DNA of 57,364 nucleotides from Hyphomicrobiales bacterium (GTDB lineage: Bacteria > Pseudomonadota > Alphaproteobacteria > Rhizobiales > Rhizobiaceae): the NCBI GenBank assembly GCA_900469965.1, contig UBZP01000023.1, positions 1 to 57,364 on the forward strand, read 5' to 3'. The position numbers and the translations under genes were made by a program. Positions 36,440 through 45,410 of this stretch are shown here, piece by piece. The notes below the pieces were generated by a model. The model saw only the letters and a list, made by a program, of their open reading frames with translations, was not told the origin of the DNA and made no database searches. Each line of letters starts with the position of its first letter. Position 1 is the stretch's first letter.

Positions 36440-38980
36440 ATGTCCTTCATCGATCGCTTGCTGCAGCGCCGCCGTATCGTCACCAAGGTGCTGCTCTTCG
36501 TCGTTCCGCTCGTCATCCTGATCGCCGGCATCGGCCTCGTCGGTTTCTTCACCGCCCGCACCTTGAACGGTCACATGACGGTGACGCGCGAGACGATCAG
36601 CAGCCTGTCGGATTTCCAGTATCTCAGGACCGCGCTGCAGGAATTCGTCGACGCGCCGTCCGAGGCGGCGCGCACCGCGCTCGCCGAGCGCATCGATGCG
36701 CAGGACGAGGGCATCCACGCGCTGGACGCGCTGCTGCCGGACGCGGCCGAGAAGGAGAAGATCGCCTCCGTCGTCGCCCTGCCGCCGCAGATGCGCGCGC
36801 AGGCCGACACCCTGTGGGCCGTGCACGAGGAGCAGGGCCGGATCACCGCCGAACTCGAGGCGGCGCTCGCCGGCCTGACGGCCGAGGGACAGTTCGCCGA
36901 AAAGCAGATCGGCGTCATCCGCGGCGAATCCGACGAGAAGGAGAAGTTCGCCCGCACGCTCCTGTTCGACGCCGCCGCCTACCAGGGGCTCGCCGAACGG
37001 ATCGGCAAGTTCCGCAAGCCGGTGGCGCTCGCCATGAAGGCGGAAGACAAGGTCAAGGCCGCGACCACCTACCTTCCCGCACTCGTCAAGCAGCTTGGCG
37101 AATCCGAGAAGATCGCCTCGCCCAAGGCGCTCGGCCAGTTCGTGCTGGTCAAAAACGAGATCGCCCAGATCGAGAAGGTGCTGGCCGGCAACGACGATGC
37201 CGAGACGAAGAAGCAGGCCTTCACGCCGATCCTGTCGAAGCTCTCCAAATACGACGCCGACTTCCTCAAGGCGGCCCAGCAGAATTCCGACATGGCCGCC
37301 AAGCGCTTCGTCAGCATGGACAACGAGATCGGCGTCCTGAAGACGCTGATCGCGCTGATGGGCGACACCTTCCTCCAGATCGACCGGACGCGGCTGCATA
37401 TCAGCGAACTGCACCGCAAGCCCGAGGAGGCCGGCCGCGCGCTCGTGCTCGCCGACCTGGCCGCGGTCGAAAAGAGCGCAGCCGAGCTTTCCGGTCTCGG
37501 CGGCAGGAACGCCACGCTGCGGGACCTGGCCTCGAAGCTGAAGCCGCACCTCGCCGCGATCGAGCAGGGTTCGCAGGCGCTGATCGACGTCGACCAACGC
37601 TGGCGGGAGGCGCGGGCAGGGGCCCGCACGCTGGTGGCCGATGCCAGCCAGACGCTCGAAGCCTTCGTCAGCAGCGCCCAGGAAGCCGGCAAGCGCGACA
37701 GCCAGCGCTCCGCCGACATCTCGATCATCGCCATGGTCGCGGGCACCCTTCTCGCCATCGTCGGCGGTCTGATGCTGGTCGAGACGCTGCGCGGGCCGCT
37801 GAAGCGCGTCACCGACGTGATGTCGCGGCTGGCCAGCGGCGACCTGGAAGTGTCGATCGACGGCCGCAACCGCGGCGACGAGATCGGCGACATGGTGCGT
37901 TCGGTCGCCGTGTTCCGCGATGCCGCGCTGGAGAACGTCAGACTGGAGCAGGAGGCCGAGGCGCAGCGCGCGCAGACGGCCGCGGAACAGGCCCGCCGCG
38001 CGGCCGAGCAGGCCCGGATCGAGGCGGAGCAGATGGAGGCGCTGACCGCGCTCTCCGGCGTGCTCGGCAAGCTCGCCGAGGGCGACCTCGAGGAAAGCAT
38101 GACGGAAGCGCTCGCGGCCGAATACGTGGCGATGGCGCGCACCTACAACAATGCCGTCGAGGCGCTGCGGGCGACGCTCGCCGACGTTCGCGCCACCACG
38201 CAGGAGATCAACGGCGGCACCGGCAACCTCGCCGCATCCGCCGACGACCTCGCGCGGCGCACCGAGCAGCAGGCGGCGGCTCTCGAGGAGAGCTCGCGGG
38301 CGCTGCGCCAGCTGACCGACATCGTCCGCACGACGGCCGAGAGCGCCCAGCGCACGACCGCCTCCGTCGACGAGACGCACACCTATGCGATCAAGTCCGG
38401 CCAGGTGGTCGCCCAGGCCGTCGAGGCGATGGCGCAAATCAACCGCTCTTCCGAGAAGATCGGCACGATCATCGGCGTGATCGACGAGATCGCCTTCCAG
38501 ACGAACCTCCTGGCGCTCAATGCCGGCGTCGAAGCCGCGCGCGCCGGCGAGGCCGGAAGGGGCTTTGCCGTCGTCGCCCAGGAGGTGCGCGAACTGGCCC
38601 AGCGTTGCGCAGGTGCGGCCCGCGAGATCAAGGGGCTGATCTCCGACAGCTCCGCCCAGGTCCGCAGCGGCGTTTCGCTCGTGGAGGAGACAGGCAAGGC
38701 GCTGACGGTGATCAACGAGCACATTTCCTCCATCCACGACCTCGTTGGCAATATCGAGAAGGCCGCCGCCGCCCAGTACGAGGGCCTGAACGAGGTCAAC
38801 CAGGCGGTGCACCAGGTCGAGCTGATCACCCAGCAGAACGCGGCGATGGTGGAGGAAAACAACGCCGAGATCCACGGCCTGCGCAGCCGCGTCGAGCTCC
38901 TGAACCGCAAGATCGAGCGCTTCAGGACGGGCGAAACGGAGTTGACCGGCGGACCTTACGCAAGCCATTTTGCCGCATAG
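36440..38980 (+). CDS. Methyl-accepting chemotaxis protein with large helical periplasmic domain
   Basis: An 846-residue chemoreceptor. TM1 is at about residues 16-41. A very long, Ala/Glu/Lys-rich helical periplasmic region of about 385 residues follows, much longer than a standard four-helix sensor, then TM2 at about 427-450. Two HAMP-like segments follow (about 452-505 and 530-590), then the signalling domain with [20 protein letters not shown]. Part of its signalling-domain DNA is identical to the Cache receptor at 8968 onward for about 50 bp. No CheR-docking tail is present. The ligand is unknown. The gene is alone between a DMT transporter gene and an AT-rich orphan. Confidence 0.92.
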   Translation: MSFIDRLLQRRRIVTKVLLFVVPLVILIAGIGLVGFFTARTLNGHMTVTRETISSLSDFQYLRTALQEFVDAPSEAARTALAERIDAQDEGIHALDALLPDAAEKEKIASVVALPPQMRAQADTLWAVHEEQGRITAELEAALAGLTAEGQFAEKQIGVIRGESDEKEKFARTLLFDAAAYQGLAERIGKFRKPVALAMKAEDKVKAATTYLPALVKQLGESEKIASPKALGQFVLVKNEIAQIEKVLAGNDDAETKKQAFTPILSKLSKYDADFLKAAQQNSDMAAKRFVSMDNEIGVLKTLIALMGDTFLQIDRTRLHISELHRKPEEAGRALVLADLAAVEKSAAELSGLGGRNATLRDLASKLKPHLAAIEQGSQALIDVDQRWREARAGARTLVADASQTLEAFVSSAQEAGKRDSQRSADISIIAMVAGTLLAIVGGLMLVETLRGPLKRVTDVMSRLASGDLEVSIDGRNRGDEIGDMVRSVAVFRDAALENVRLEQEAEAQRAQTAAEQARRAAEQARIEAEQMEALTALSGVLGKLAEGDLEESMTEALAAEYVAMARTYNNAVEALRATLADVRATTQEINGGTGNLAASADDLARRTEQQAAALEESSRALRQLTDIVRTTAESAQRTTASVDETHTYAIKSGQVVAQAVEAMAQINRSSEKIGTIIGVIDEIAFQTNLLALNAGVEAARAGEAGRGFAVVAQEVRELAQRCAGAAREIKGLISDSSAQVRSGVSLVEETGKALTVINEHISSIHDLVGNIEKAAAAQYEGLNEVNQAVHQVELITQQNAAMVEENNAEIHGLRSRVELLNRKIERFRTGETELTGGPYASHFAA

Positions 38981-39021
38981 CGAAAGCAGTCGTATCTTTC
39001 CGCAATTTGAATTGGTCACGC

Positions 39022-39639
39022 ATGACGAATGAAAGCATCTCGACCATTGCTGCCGTAGTCAGTGCGATCCTTGCCCTGATCGCCCTAGTACTATCGGCAG
39101 TGGCGCTGTGGCAGTCCAGTCGTCAGATTGACATAGCGACTGAGGCGCTGAGATCGGCTGAAAAAAATGCGACGTTCAATTTGTATATCGACAATCTAAC
39201 GGCCGCCTGCACGGCGATGGATCTAAGCGACGGTGCGAACCGTATGGTGTACAGATATGATCCGGATGTAGGCGTCCTGGCATTCTACGTAAATGCGGCG
39301 TCTGTCTCTAAGGATAAAAATCTAGAGTTCTTTCGTCGCACCGAGAGCCGATTCGAAGGCATCCAAACAGCACTGGTTCGCGTCCGAACCTGGCTAACGG
39401 CCGAAGAATTTAACTTTATCGAAGCGGCGTCGTATTCGTTGAGAAGTACGTTTTCGCGGGAAGTCCGTCGGTATCTGTACGACACCGTGCCGATTGATGC
39501 ATATCTGAGGGCTTCTGCGCTGTGCTATGGTCGCCGCGATGCGCTGATAAGCTGGTTCAACGCTTCAGCGCATCGAAGTTCAGTAAGACTACCTGAGTGG
39601 AAGGATGTAAAGTTGTCCGCTCGATCGCCGGGTAGCTAG
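39022..39639 (+). CDS. AT-richer orphan gene, single-pass membrane protein of unknown function
   Basis: A 205-residue protein I do not recognise. One N-terminal hydrophobic segment (about residues 7-30, STIAAVVSAILALIALVLSA) is followed by WQSSRQIDIATEALRSAEKN and a helical cytoplasmic or periplasmic domain. Base composition and codon use differ sharply: three 60-base lines counted by hand inside the gene are 47-55% G+C, against 62-70% in the receptor gene next to it, and rare codons such as CTA, ATA and TTA appear. This suggests recent transfer. The N-terminus recalls small membrane-anchored effectors or sensors, but no motif proves it. No flanking repeats were seen. Confidence 0.7.
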   Translation: MTNESISTIAAVVSAILALIALVLSAVALWQSSRQIDIATEALRSAEKNATFNLYIDNLTAACTAMDLSDGANRMVYRYDPDVGVLAFYVNAASVSKDKNLEFFRRTESRFEGIQTALVRVRTWLTAEEFNFIEAASYSLRSTFSREVRRYLYDTVPIDAYLRASALCYGRRDALISWFNASAHRSSVRLPEWKDVKLSARSPGS

Positions 39640-39695
39640 GCCGCGATCAGGATGACAGAGTTCGAAATGCTTCAATCTGTTGCTGGGTCTACCAC

Positions 39696-40742
39696 TCAGC
39701 CGCCGGTGACGCTCATGTGGCGGGCGACGGCGGGGCGGTTGTTGCGGCCGATGATGAAGTCGTGGCCCTTCGGCTTGCGCCCGATCGCCTCGTCGATCGC
39801 CTGCGACAGCAGGGCGTCGTCCTCCGAGGCGCGCAGCGGCAGCCGCAGGTCGGCCGCGTCGTTCTGTCCGAGGCACATGTAGAGCGTGCCGGTGCAGGTC
39901 AGCCGCACCCGGTTGCAGCTTTCGCAGAAATTGTGCGTCATCGGTGTGATGAAGCCCAGCCGGCCGCCGGTCTCGGCGACCGTGACGTAGCGAGCGGGAC
40001 CGCCGGTGCGGTAGTCGTTGTCGGCGAGCGTGAACTCTTCGGCAAGGCGCGCGCGCATCTCCGACAGCGGCAGGTAGTGCTCGGTGCGGTCCTCGTCGAT
40101 CTCGCCCATCGGCATCGTCTCGATCAGCGTCAGGTCCATGCCGCGCCCGTGCGCCCAGCGCAGCATCTCGGGGATCTCGCGGTCGTTGAAGTCCTTCAGC
40201 GCCACGGCATTGAGCTTGACCTTGAGGCCGGCCGCCTGGGCGGCATCGATGCCCGCCATCACCTTGGACAGATCGCCCCAGCGGGTGATGCTGCGGAACT
40301 TGTCGGCATCGAGCGTGTCGAGCGAGACGTTGATGCGGCGGACGCCGCAGTCGGCGAGTTCGGCGGCATGGCGGGCAAGCTGCGAACCGTTCGTCGTCAG
40401 CGTCAGCTCGTCGAGCGCACCCGTCTCGACATGGCGGCCGAGCTTGCGCACCAGGAACATGATGTTCTTGCGCACCAGCGGTTCGCCGCCGGTCAGGCGC
40501 AGCTTGCGGACGCCCTTGTGAATGAAGGCGGAACAGAGCCGGTCGAGCTCTTCCAGCGTCAGAAGGTCCTTCTTCGGCAGGAAGGTCATGTTCTCCGCCA
40601 TGCAGTAGGTACAGCGGAAGTCGCAGCGGTCGGTGACGGAGACCCGAAGATAGGTGACGGCGCGGCCGAACGGATCGATCATCGGCGCGTCCGATCTGCC
40701 GAGCGCCGTTGCCCTGTCCATCGTTCCTACGATACTCTTCAC
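39696..40742 (-). CDS. moaA: MoaA, GTP 3',8-cyclase
   Basis: MoaA is the radical SAM enzyme for the first step of molybdenum cofactor synthesis, acting with MoaC to make cyclic pyranopterin monophosphate. The 348-residue protein has the SAM cluster motif [19 protein letters not shown], and the C-terminal cluster Cys in [20 protein letters not shown]. It ends in Gly-Gly as functional MoaA proteins do. The start is GTG 40742, with AGAGG six bases upstream. A hairpin at 40773-40799 lies in the leader. mobAB lie about 5 kb to the left. Confidence 0.97.
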   Translation of the reverse strand: MKSIVGTMDRATALGRSDAPMIDPFGRAVTYLRVSVTDRCDFRCTYCMAENMTFLPKKDLLTLEELDRLCSAFIHKGVRKLRLTGGEPLVRKNIMFLVRKLGRHVETGALDELTLTTNGSQLARHAAELADCGVRRINVSLDTLDADKFRSITRWGDLSKVMAGIDAAQAAGLKVKLNAVALKDFNDREIPEMLRWAHGRGMDLTLIETMPMGEIDEDRTEHYLPLSEMRARLAEEFTLADNDYRTGGPARYVTVAETGGRLGFITPMTHNFCESCNRVRLTCTGTLYMCLGQNDAADLRLPLRASEDDALLSQAIDEAIGRKPKGHDFIIGRNNRPAVARHMSVTGG

Positions 40743-40772
40743 GTCTATCCTCTTGAATTGCCGGGAATGTGG

Positions 40773-40799
40773 GCCCCTTGCAGCAAGCCGTCAAGGGGC
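40773..40799. repeat. 8-bp inverted repeat upstream of moaA
   Basis: GCCCCTTG at 40773-40780 and CAAGGGGC at 40792-40799 pair perfectly with an 11-nt loop. It lies 31 bp upstream of the moaA start on the minus strand. It does not resemble the Moco riboswitch, which is larger. Confidence 0.45.
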
Positions 40800-40884
40800 T
40801 GAGGTCCGGATCAAGCGAAGTTGAGGCTTGCCTCGGCCGGCGACCGGTCCTAGTGCTTCCGAAAAAGCCGCGGAGAGACCAACG

Positions 40885-41259
40885 ATGAGCGAATACTGGC
40901 CGACCGAGTTGCGGGTATCGCCGGACCGGCAGCGACTGACTGTCGCATTCGACGACGGGCAGCGCTTCGAGCTGTCGGCGGAGATGCTGCGGGTGCTGTC
41001 GCCGTCGGCGGAGGTCCAGGGTCACGGTCCCGGGCAGCGGGTCACCGTTCCGGGAAAGCGCAACGTCGCCATCATCTCGCTGACGCCGACCGGGAACTAC
41101 GCCGTGCGCATCGGCTTCGACGATTTCCACGATACCGGGATCTACACATGGGCCTACCTGCGCGAGCTCGGCGAGAAGGGCGGCGAGCTCTTCGCGGCCT
41201 ATGAGCGCGAGCTTGCCGAGAAGGGCATGACGCGGGACCGCTCGGAGAAGCCGCGCTAG
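40885..41259 (+). CDS. DUF971 (gamma-butyrobetaine hydroxylase-like N-terminal) domain protein
   Basis: A 124-residue stand-alone DUF971 protein. The conserved pattern is WPTELRVSPDRQRLTVAFDD, LSAEMLRVLSPSAEVQGHG, and near the end GNYAVRIGFDDFHDTGIYTW followed by AYLREL. The same fold forms the N-terminal domain of gamma-butyrobetaine hydroxylase. Stand-alone versions have been linked to iron-sulfur protein assembly in some bacteria, which would suit a place beside moaA, but this is inference. The gene is divergent from moaA. Confidence 0.88.
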   Translation: MSEYWPTELRVSPDRQRLTVAFDDGQRFELSAEMLRVLSPSAEVQGHGPGQRVTVPGKRNVAIISLTPTGNYAVRIGFDDFHDTGIYTWAYLRELGEKGGELFAAYERELAEKGMTRDRSEKPR

Positions 41260-41349
41260 GGTCATCTCGATTTGCGTCGATATCAGGTGTCACGCAACCG
41301 TCACGGCGATGTGCGAACGACGCCGGCGTCCAATCAGCGAGGGATTTTC

Positions 41350-41958
41350 ATGACCGTCGTGACCTCCGTCGAAGAGCTCAACCGCCTCTATGGCGAACCG
41401 GGCGAGGCGTCGCTCGTCAAGGTGACCGATTTCCTCCTGCCCGAATACCGGGCGATGATCGAGGCTTCGCCGTTCATGACGCTTGCGACCGTCGGGCCGG
41501 AAGGACTGGACTGCTCGCCGCGCGGCGATGCCGGCACCGTCGTCCACATCGAGGACGAGCGGACGTTGATGCTGCCCGACTGGCGCGGCAACAACCGCAT
41601 CGATTCGCTCTCGAACATCGTGCGCGATCCGCGCGTGGCGATGCTCTTCCTCGTGCCCGGCTCCAACACGACCATCAGGCTCAACGGCCGCGCCGTCGTC
41701 CGCATCGACGACGCGCTGACGTCCCGGTTCGAGATGGACGGTCGTCATCCGCGCTCCGTGGTGGTGATCACGATCGAGGAGGTCTATTCCCAGTGCGCCC
41801 GCGCCGTCATCCGCGCCGACCTGTGGAATGCCGAGAAATTCCGCGATCCGAAGAGCCTGCCGACCGTCGGTGAGATGCTGGCCTCGGCCAAGCAGGGCTT
41901 CGACGGCAAGGCCTACGACCGCGAATGGCCGGCCCGGGCGGCAAAGACGATGTGGTGA
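41350..41958 (+). CDS. FMN-dependent PPOX-fold flavoprotein
   Basis: A 202-residue member of the pyridoxamine 5'-phosphate oxidase-like split-barrel family, of the MSMEG_1061-like subgroup. The core ASPFMTLATVGPEGLDCSPR, LMLPDWRGNNRIDSLSNIVR and TTIRLNGRAVVRID are typical FMN or F420-binding strands. The substrate is unknown; it is unlikely to be a true PdxH. GAGGGA precedes the ATG by about six bases. It lies 90 bp downstream of the DUF971 gene on the same strand. Confidence 0.88.
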   Translation: MTVVTSVEELNRLYGEPGEASLVKVTDFLLPEYRAMIEASPFMTLATVGPEGLDCSPRGDAGTVVHIEDERTLMLPDWRGNNRIDSLSNIVRDPRVAMLFLVPGSNTTIRLNGRAVVRIDDALTSRFEMDGRHPRSVVVITIEEVYSQCARAVIRADLWNAEKFRDPKSLPTVGEMLASAKQGFDGKAYDREWPARAAKTMW

Positions 41959-41997
41959 GGAGAGCCGTTGCGGTCGCGGACAGGCATGGCCTGGAAC

Positions 41998-42042
41998 GCG
42001 TGCCTCCGGCGATCTCCGTTGCCGGCTCGTCCGGAGGCACGC
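41998..42042. repeat. 12-bp perfect inverted repeat after the flavoprotein gene
   Basis: GCGTGCCTCCGG at 41998-42009 and CCGGAGGCACGC at 42031-42042 are exact complements across a 21-nt spacer. No T run follows, so it is not a simple terminator. It may end the flavoprotein message or be a short mobile palindrome. Confidence 0.5.
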
Positions 42043-42181
42043 ACCCAGGCCCCCACCTGATTGGTGAAGCGCTTCTCGAAGGGTGCCGCAACGCTTGGGA
42101 GGATCCGCGCGGTACCCTGAACGACGAGCGCAGTGTCGACGCAAAAATTCGCGCGCGCTGTTACCGGGGGAACAGGCGGCG

Positions 42182-42211
42182 GGAAAAGAAAACGGCGCCG
42201 GAAGGCGCCGT
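42182..42211 (-). terminator. Terminator of the diguanylate cyclase gene
   Basis: On the minus strand ACGGCGCC-TTCC-GGCGCCGT is followed by TTTCTTTTCC. It lies 60 bp after the minus-strand GGDEF stop. Confidence 0.88.
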
Positions 42212-42272
42212 GGAGTTCCCGAGGGAAGTGTCGCCATGCAAGGACCGTGGCATGGCGCGCCCGGATGGCCGG

Positions 42273-43343
42273 CTACTTGCGATAGATGAGCCAGCTCTTG
42301 GAGAAGTCCTTCTTCATGCCGTCCTCGAAGGGCATGGTGCGGTTGCGCCCGCCGTTCTTGGCGCAGTAGAGCGCGATGTCGGCCTTGCTGTAGAGTTCCG
42401 CCGGGCCGTCCGCCTCGCTCGCCATGCACAGCCCGAGCGAGATCGTGATCGGCCCGTAGTTGACGCCCGTCTTGGAGTTCTTGAACGGGGTGTGCTCCAG
42501 CGTGGTGCGGACGCGCTCGGCGATCGTCATCACCTCTTCCTGGTTGTTGCCCTCGACGATCATCGCGAACTCCTCGCCGCCGGTGCGGGCGATGAAGATG
42601 TCCTTGCGCACGCTGGCGCGGATGATGCTGCCGACCGACGCCAGGATCTTGTCTCCGACCGGGTGGCCGTAGGTGTCGTTGATCTTCTTGAAGTGGTCGA
42701 TGTCGGCCAGCACGAGCGCTGTGACGTTGTGCAGCATCGCGTTGTCGTAGATCGCCGCGAGCCTGTCGTCGAAGGCGCGGCGGTTGGACAGCTGCGTCAG
42801 CGAATCGGTGTTGGCGATGCGCTTGTACTCGTCGAGCTCACGCCGGACGACGTCCATCTCGCGCGACCGCTGCGTGACGGTCTCCACCATCTCCTTGCCC
42901 TGGCTGATGGTGTCGCCGGTCGCCGCCGACAGCACGTTGATGGCGCCCCGGATGATCTCGGCGCTGGTGTTGTTCTTGTTGCTGATGCGGCTGTAGGTCT
43001 CGTCGAGCAGCTGGTTGTAGCTCTCCAGCGACGTCTGCTCCTGCCGCAGGAGCTGCAGCAGGCCCTCCAGCTGGTTGACGAGCTTGCTGTGGGCGCCGTC
43101 GATCGCCTCGGCCCGGTGATGGTGGCCGAAATACTGGCGGCCGATCTGGTCGAGCTCCTCCTGCGAGGCCCTGTTGCCGAGGGCTGCGACCTCGCGCGTC
43201 AGCTTGGGGCTGGAACCGATATAGGCCTCGTAGAACAGCTCGTAGTTCCGCGGTATGGGGGCGACGCCCATGATGCGCATGGCATAAGCCACCTGCGCCG
43301 CGATGTCTGGCGCCTGCACTTTCTGCGCGATGGGAGTGTTCAA
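42273..43343 (-). CDS. GGDEF-domain diguanylate cyclase
   Basis: A 356-residue soluble protein. Residues 1-180 form a helical domain (PRNYELFYEAYIGSSPKLTR and a coiled coil ending near DVVRRELDEYKR) seen in other alphaproteobacterial cyclases. The GGDEF domain (about 185-345) has the active motif GGEEF with LADIDHFKKINDTYGHPVGD, so it should make cyclic di-GMP from two GTP. The position five residues before GGEEF lacks the RxxD inhibitory site, so product inhibition may be absent. The start is TTG 43343, with AGGAG six bases upstream. The trigger is unknown. Confidence 0.93.
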   Translation of the reverse strand: MNTPIAQKVQAPDIAAQVAYAMRIMGVAPIPRNYELFYEAYIGSSPKLTREVAALGNRASQEELDQIGRQYFGHHHRAEAIDGAHSKLVNQLEGLLQLLRQEQTSLESYNQLLDETYSRISNKNNTSAEIIRGAINVLSAATGDTISQGKEMVETVTQRSREMDVVRRELDEYKRIANTDSLTQLSNRRAFDDRLAAIYDNAMLHNVTALVLADIDHFKKINDTYGHPVGDKILASVGSIIRASVRKDIFIARTGGEEFAMIVEGNNQEEVMTIAERVRTTLEHTPFKNSKTGVNYGPITISLGLCMASEADGPAELYSKADIALYCAKNGGRNRTMPFEDGMKKDFSKSWLIYRK

Positions 43344-43442
43344 CGCTAGCTCCTGTCGGGGTCGGCTTCTGATCAGTCAAATTAGTGAGAAATGATTTGG
43401 AAACGATTAACGATCTTATGATCGCCGGCGGGCGGACGACAG

Positions 43443-43473
43443 AAAAAAGGCCCCGCGGAAACGCCGCGGGGCC
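43443..43473 (-). terminator. Terminator of fumC
   Basis: On the minus strand GGCCCCGCGG-CGTTT-CCGCGGGGCC, a perfect 10-bp stem, is followed by six T. It lies about 28 bp after the fumC stop. Confidence 0.95.
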
Positions 43474-43501
43474 TGGACGAAACTATTGATTTTCAGGCGG
43501 T

Positions 43502-44893
43502 TCAGCCCGGCATGATCATCTTTTCGGGGCGGACCACCTCGTCGAACTCCTCGTTCGTGACGTAGCCGCCGCCGACGGCTTCCTCACGTAGCGTCGTGCC
43601 GTTCTTGTGGGCGGTCTTGGCGATCTTGGCGGCGTTGTCGTAGCCGATCTTCGGCGCCAGCGCCGTCACCAGCATCAGCGAACGCTCGAGCGCGGCCTTG
43701 ATGTTGTCCTCGCGCGCCTCGATGCCGACGACGCAGTTGTCGGTGAAGGAGACGGCGGCGTCGGCGAGAAGCTGCACCGACTGCAGGAAGTTGTAGGCCA
43801 TCAGCGGATTGTAGACGTTCAGCTCGAAATGGCCCTGGCTGCCGGCGAAGGACAGCGAGGTCTGGTTGCCGAACACCTGGATGCAGACCTGCGTCAGCGC
43901 CTCGCACTGGGTCGGGTTGACCTTGCCGGGCATGATCGACGAGCCGGGCTCGTTTTCCGGCAGCGACAGTTCGCCGAGGCCGGAGCGCGGGCCGGAACCG
44001 AGCAGGCGGATGTCGTTGGCGATCTTGAAGAGGGCGGCGGCGGCGGAATTGATGGCGCCGTGGGCGAAGACCATCGAATCATGGGCGGCCAGCGCCTCGA
44101 ACTTGTTCGGCGCGGTCTTGAAGTCGAGGCCGGTGATCTTCGAGATCTCCTCGGCGACCTTTTCTGCGAAGCCGACCGGCGCGTTCAGGCCGGTGCCGAC
44201 GGCAGTCCCGCCCTGCGCCAGCTCCATCAGGCCCGGCAGCGTCATCTCGATGCGCTTGATCGAGGAGGCGACCTGGGCGGCATAGCCGGAGAATTCCTGG
44301 CCGAGGGTGAGGGGGGTGGCGTCCTGCGTGTGCGTGCGGCCGATCTTGATGATGTGGTCGAATGCCTTGACCTTGGCCTCGAGCGCCTGGTGCAGGTGCT
44401 TCAGCGACGGCAGCAGGTGGTGGACGATGCGCTCGGCGCAGGCGACGTGCATGGCCGTCGGATAGGTGTCGTTCGACGACTGGCTCATGTTGACGTGGTC
44501 GTTGGGATGAACCGGCTTCTTGGAGCCCTTCTCGCCGCCGAGCATTTCGATCGCCCGGTTCGAGATCACCTCGTTGGCGTTCATGTTGGACTGCGTGCCG
44601 GAGCCCGTCTGCCAGACCACGAGCGGGAAGTGGTCGTCGAGCTTGCCGTCGATCACCTCCTGGGCGGCGGCGATGATCGCCTCGCCGAGCTTCGGATCGA
44701 GCCGGCCGAGCGCCATGTTGGCGCGGGCGGCGGCCTGCTTGACGATGCCGAGCGCGCGGACGACCGACAGCGGCTGCTTCTCCCATCCGATCTTGAAGTT
44801 GCCGAGCGAGCGTTGTGCCTGCGCACCCCAGTAGCGGCTGTTGTCGACCTCGATGGGGCCGAAGGTATCGGTTTCGGTACGCGTAGATGTCAT
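43502..44893 (-). CDS. fumC: FumC, class II fumarate hydratase
   Basis: FumC interconverts fumarate and L-malate in the TCA cycle without an iron-sulfur cluster. The 463-residue length is normal. The signature loop [50 protein letters not shown] and [20 protein letters not shown] are all present, covering the known active-site residues. I chose ATG 44893 ([16 protein letters not shown]), with GGAAGAGA upstream; an ATG at 44911 adds six residues. It is transcribed alone and ends at a strong terminator. Confidence 0.98.
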   Translation of the reverse strand: MTSTRTETDTFGPIEVDNSRYWGAQAQRSLGNFKIGWEKQPLSVVRALGIVKQAAARANMALGRLDPKLGEAIIAAAQEVIDGKLDDHFPLVVWQTGSGTQSNMNANEVISNRAIEMLGGEKGSKKPVHPNDHVNMSQSSNDTYPTAMHVACAERIVHHLLPSLKHLHQALEAKVKAFDHIIKIGRTHTQDATPLTLGQEFSGYAAQVASSIKRIEMTLPGLMELAQGGTAVGTGLNAPVGFAEKVAEEISKITGLDFKTAPNKFEALAAHDSMVFAHGAINSAAAALFKIANDIRLLGSGPRSGLGELSLPENEPGSSIMPGKVNPTQCEALTQVCIQVFGNQTSLSFAGSQGHFELNVYNPLMAYNFLQSVQLLADAAVSFTDNCVVGIEAREDNIKAALERSLMLVTALAPKIGYDNAAKIAKTAHKNGTTLREEAVGGGYVTNEEFDEVVRPEKMIMPG

Positions 44894-45410
44894 TTCTCTT
44901 CCCGCCGTCAATCCATGCGCTCTCGGGTCGGCGACCGCCGCCGCATGGAAGCGGCCGTCGCCGGACGGCGCGCGGAAGATGGCGCCGTGCTCGAAATCCG
45001 GCGCATTCTCTGGCCCATAAAGTCCGTGCTTGTAAAGGGCGCCGATGCCGCAATGTCCGGCTCGGTCCGCTAAAATCGATTAGCGAGTCGCAGCGCCTCG
45101 GGCGTCGTCGATCGACGGTGCGTGCTGTTGCGATTGCGGCACAGCCGGACGCAATTTCATGGCGAGCCCGGCGCCCGGTTGCGGCGAAACTGCGGCAGAA
45201 GATTTCGGCGATCCGGATTTTCTCATTGTTTCAGGGCGTTGGCTGCAGCCGCAGGCGTCGATCCGGTTGGCGAACGGGGGCGGCTATGATGGTGTGCGTG
45301 CAACGCGTTTCCTTTTCATTCACCATCCGATTCTATAGTTTCCCGGCTCGCATGGTCGGGTGCAAACCAGTTCGCCGCCGCTACCGGCGGTACAGGGGAA
45401 TGAAGCAGAT
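44894..45410. other. Divergent intergenic region, fumC to L,D-transpeptidase
   Basis: 517 bp, the largest gap. A small inverted repeat (CGCTAA at 45069-45074, TTAGCG at 45081-45086) and CCGCCG/CGGCGG at 45375-45390, just before the transpeptidase start, are the only structures. A long Arg-rich open frame crosses it but looks non-coding. Promoters for both genes must lie here. Confidence 0.5.

Larger units (their letters stand above)
41959..42272. other. Intergenic region between convergent genes
   Basis: 314 bp with a 12-bp inverted repeat (41998-42042) near the flavoprotein stop and the diguanylate cyclase terminator (42182-42211). No gene is apparent. Confidence 0.55.
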
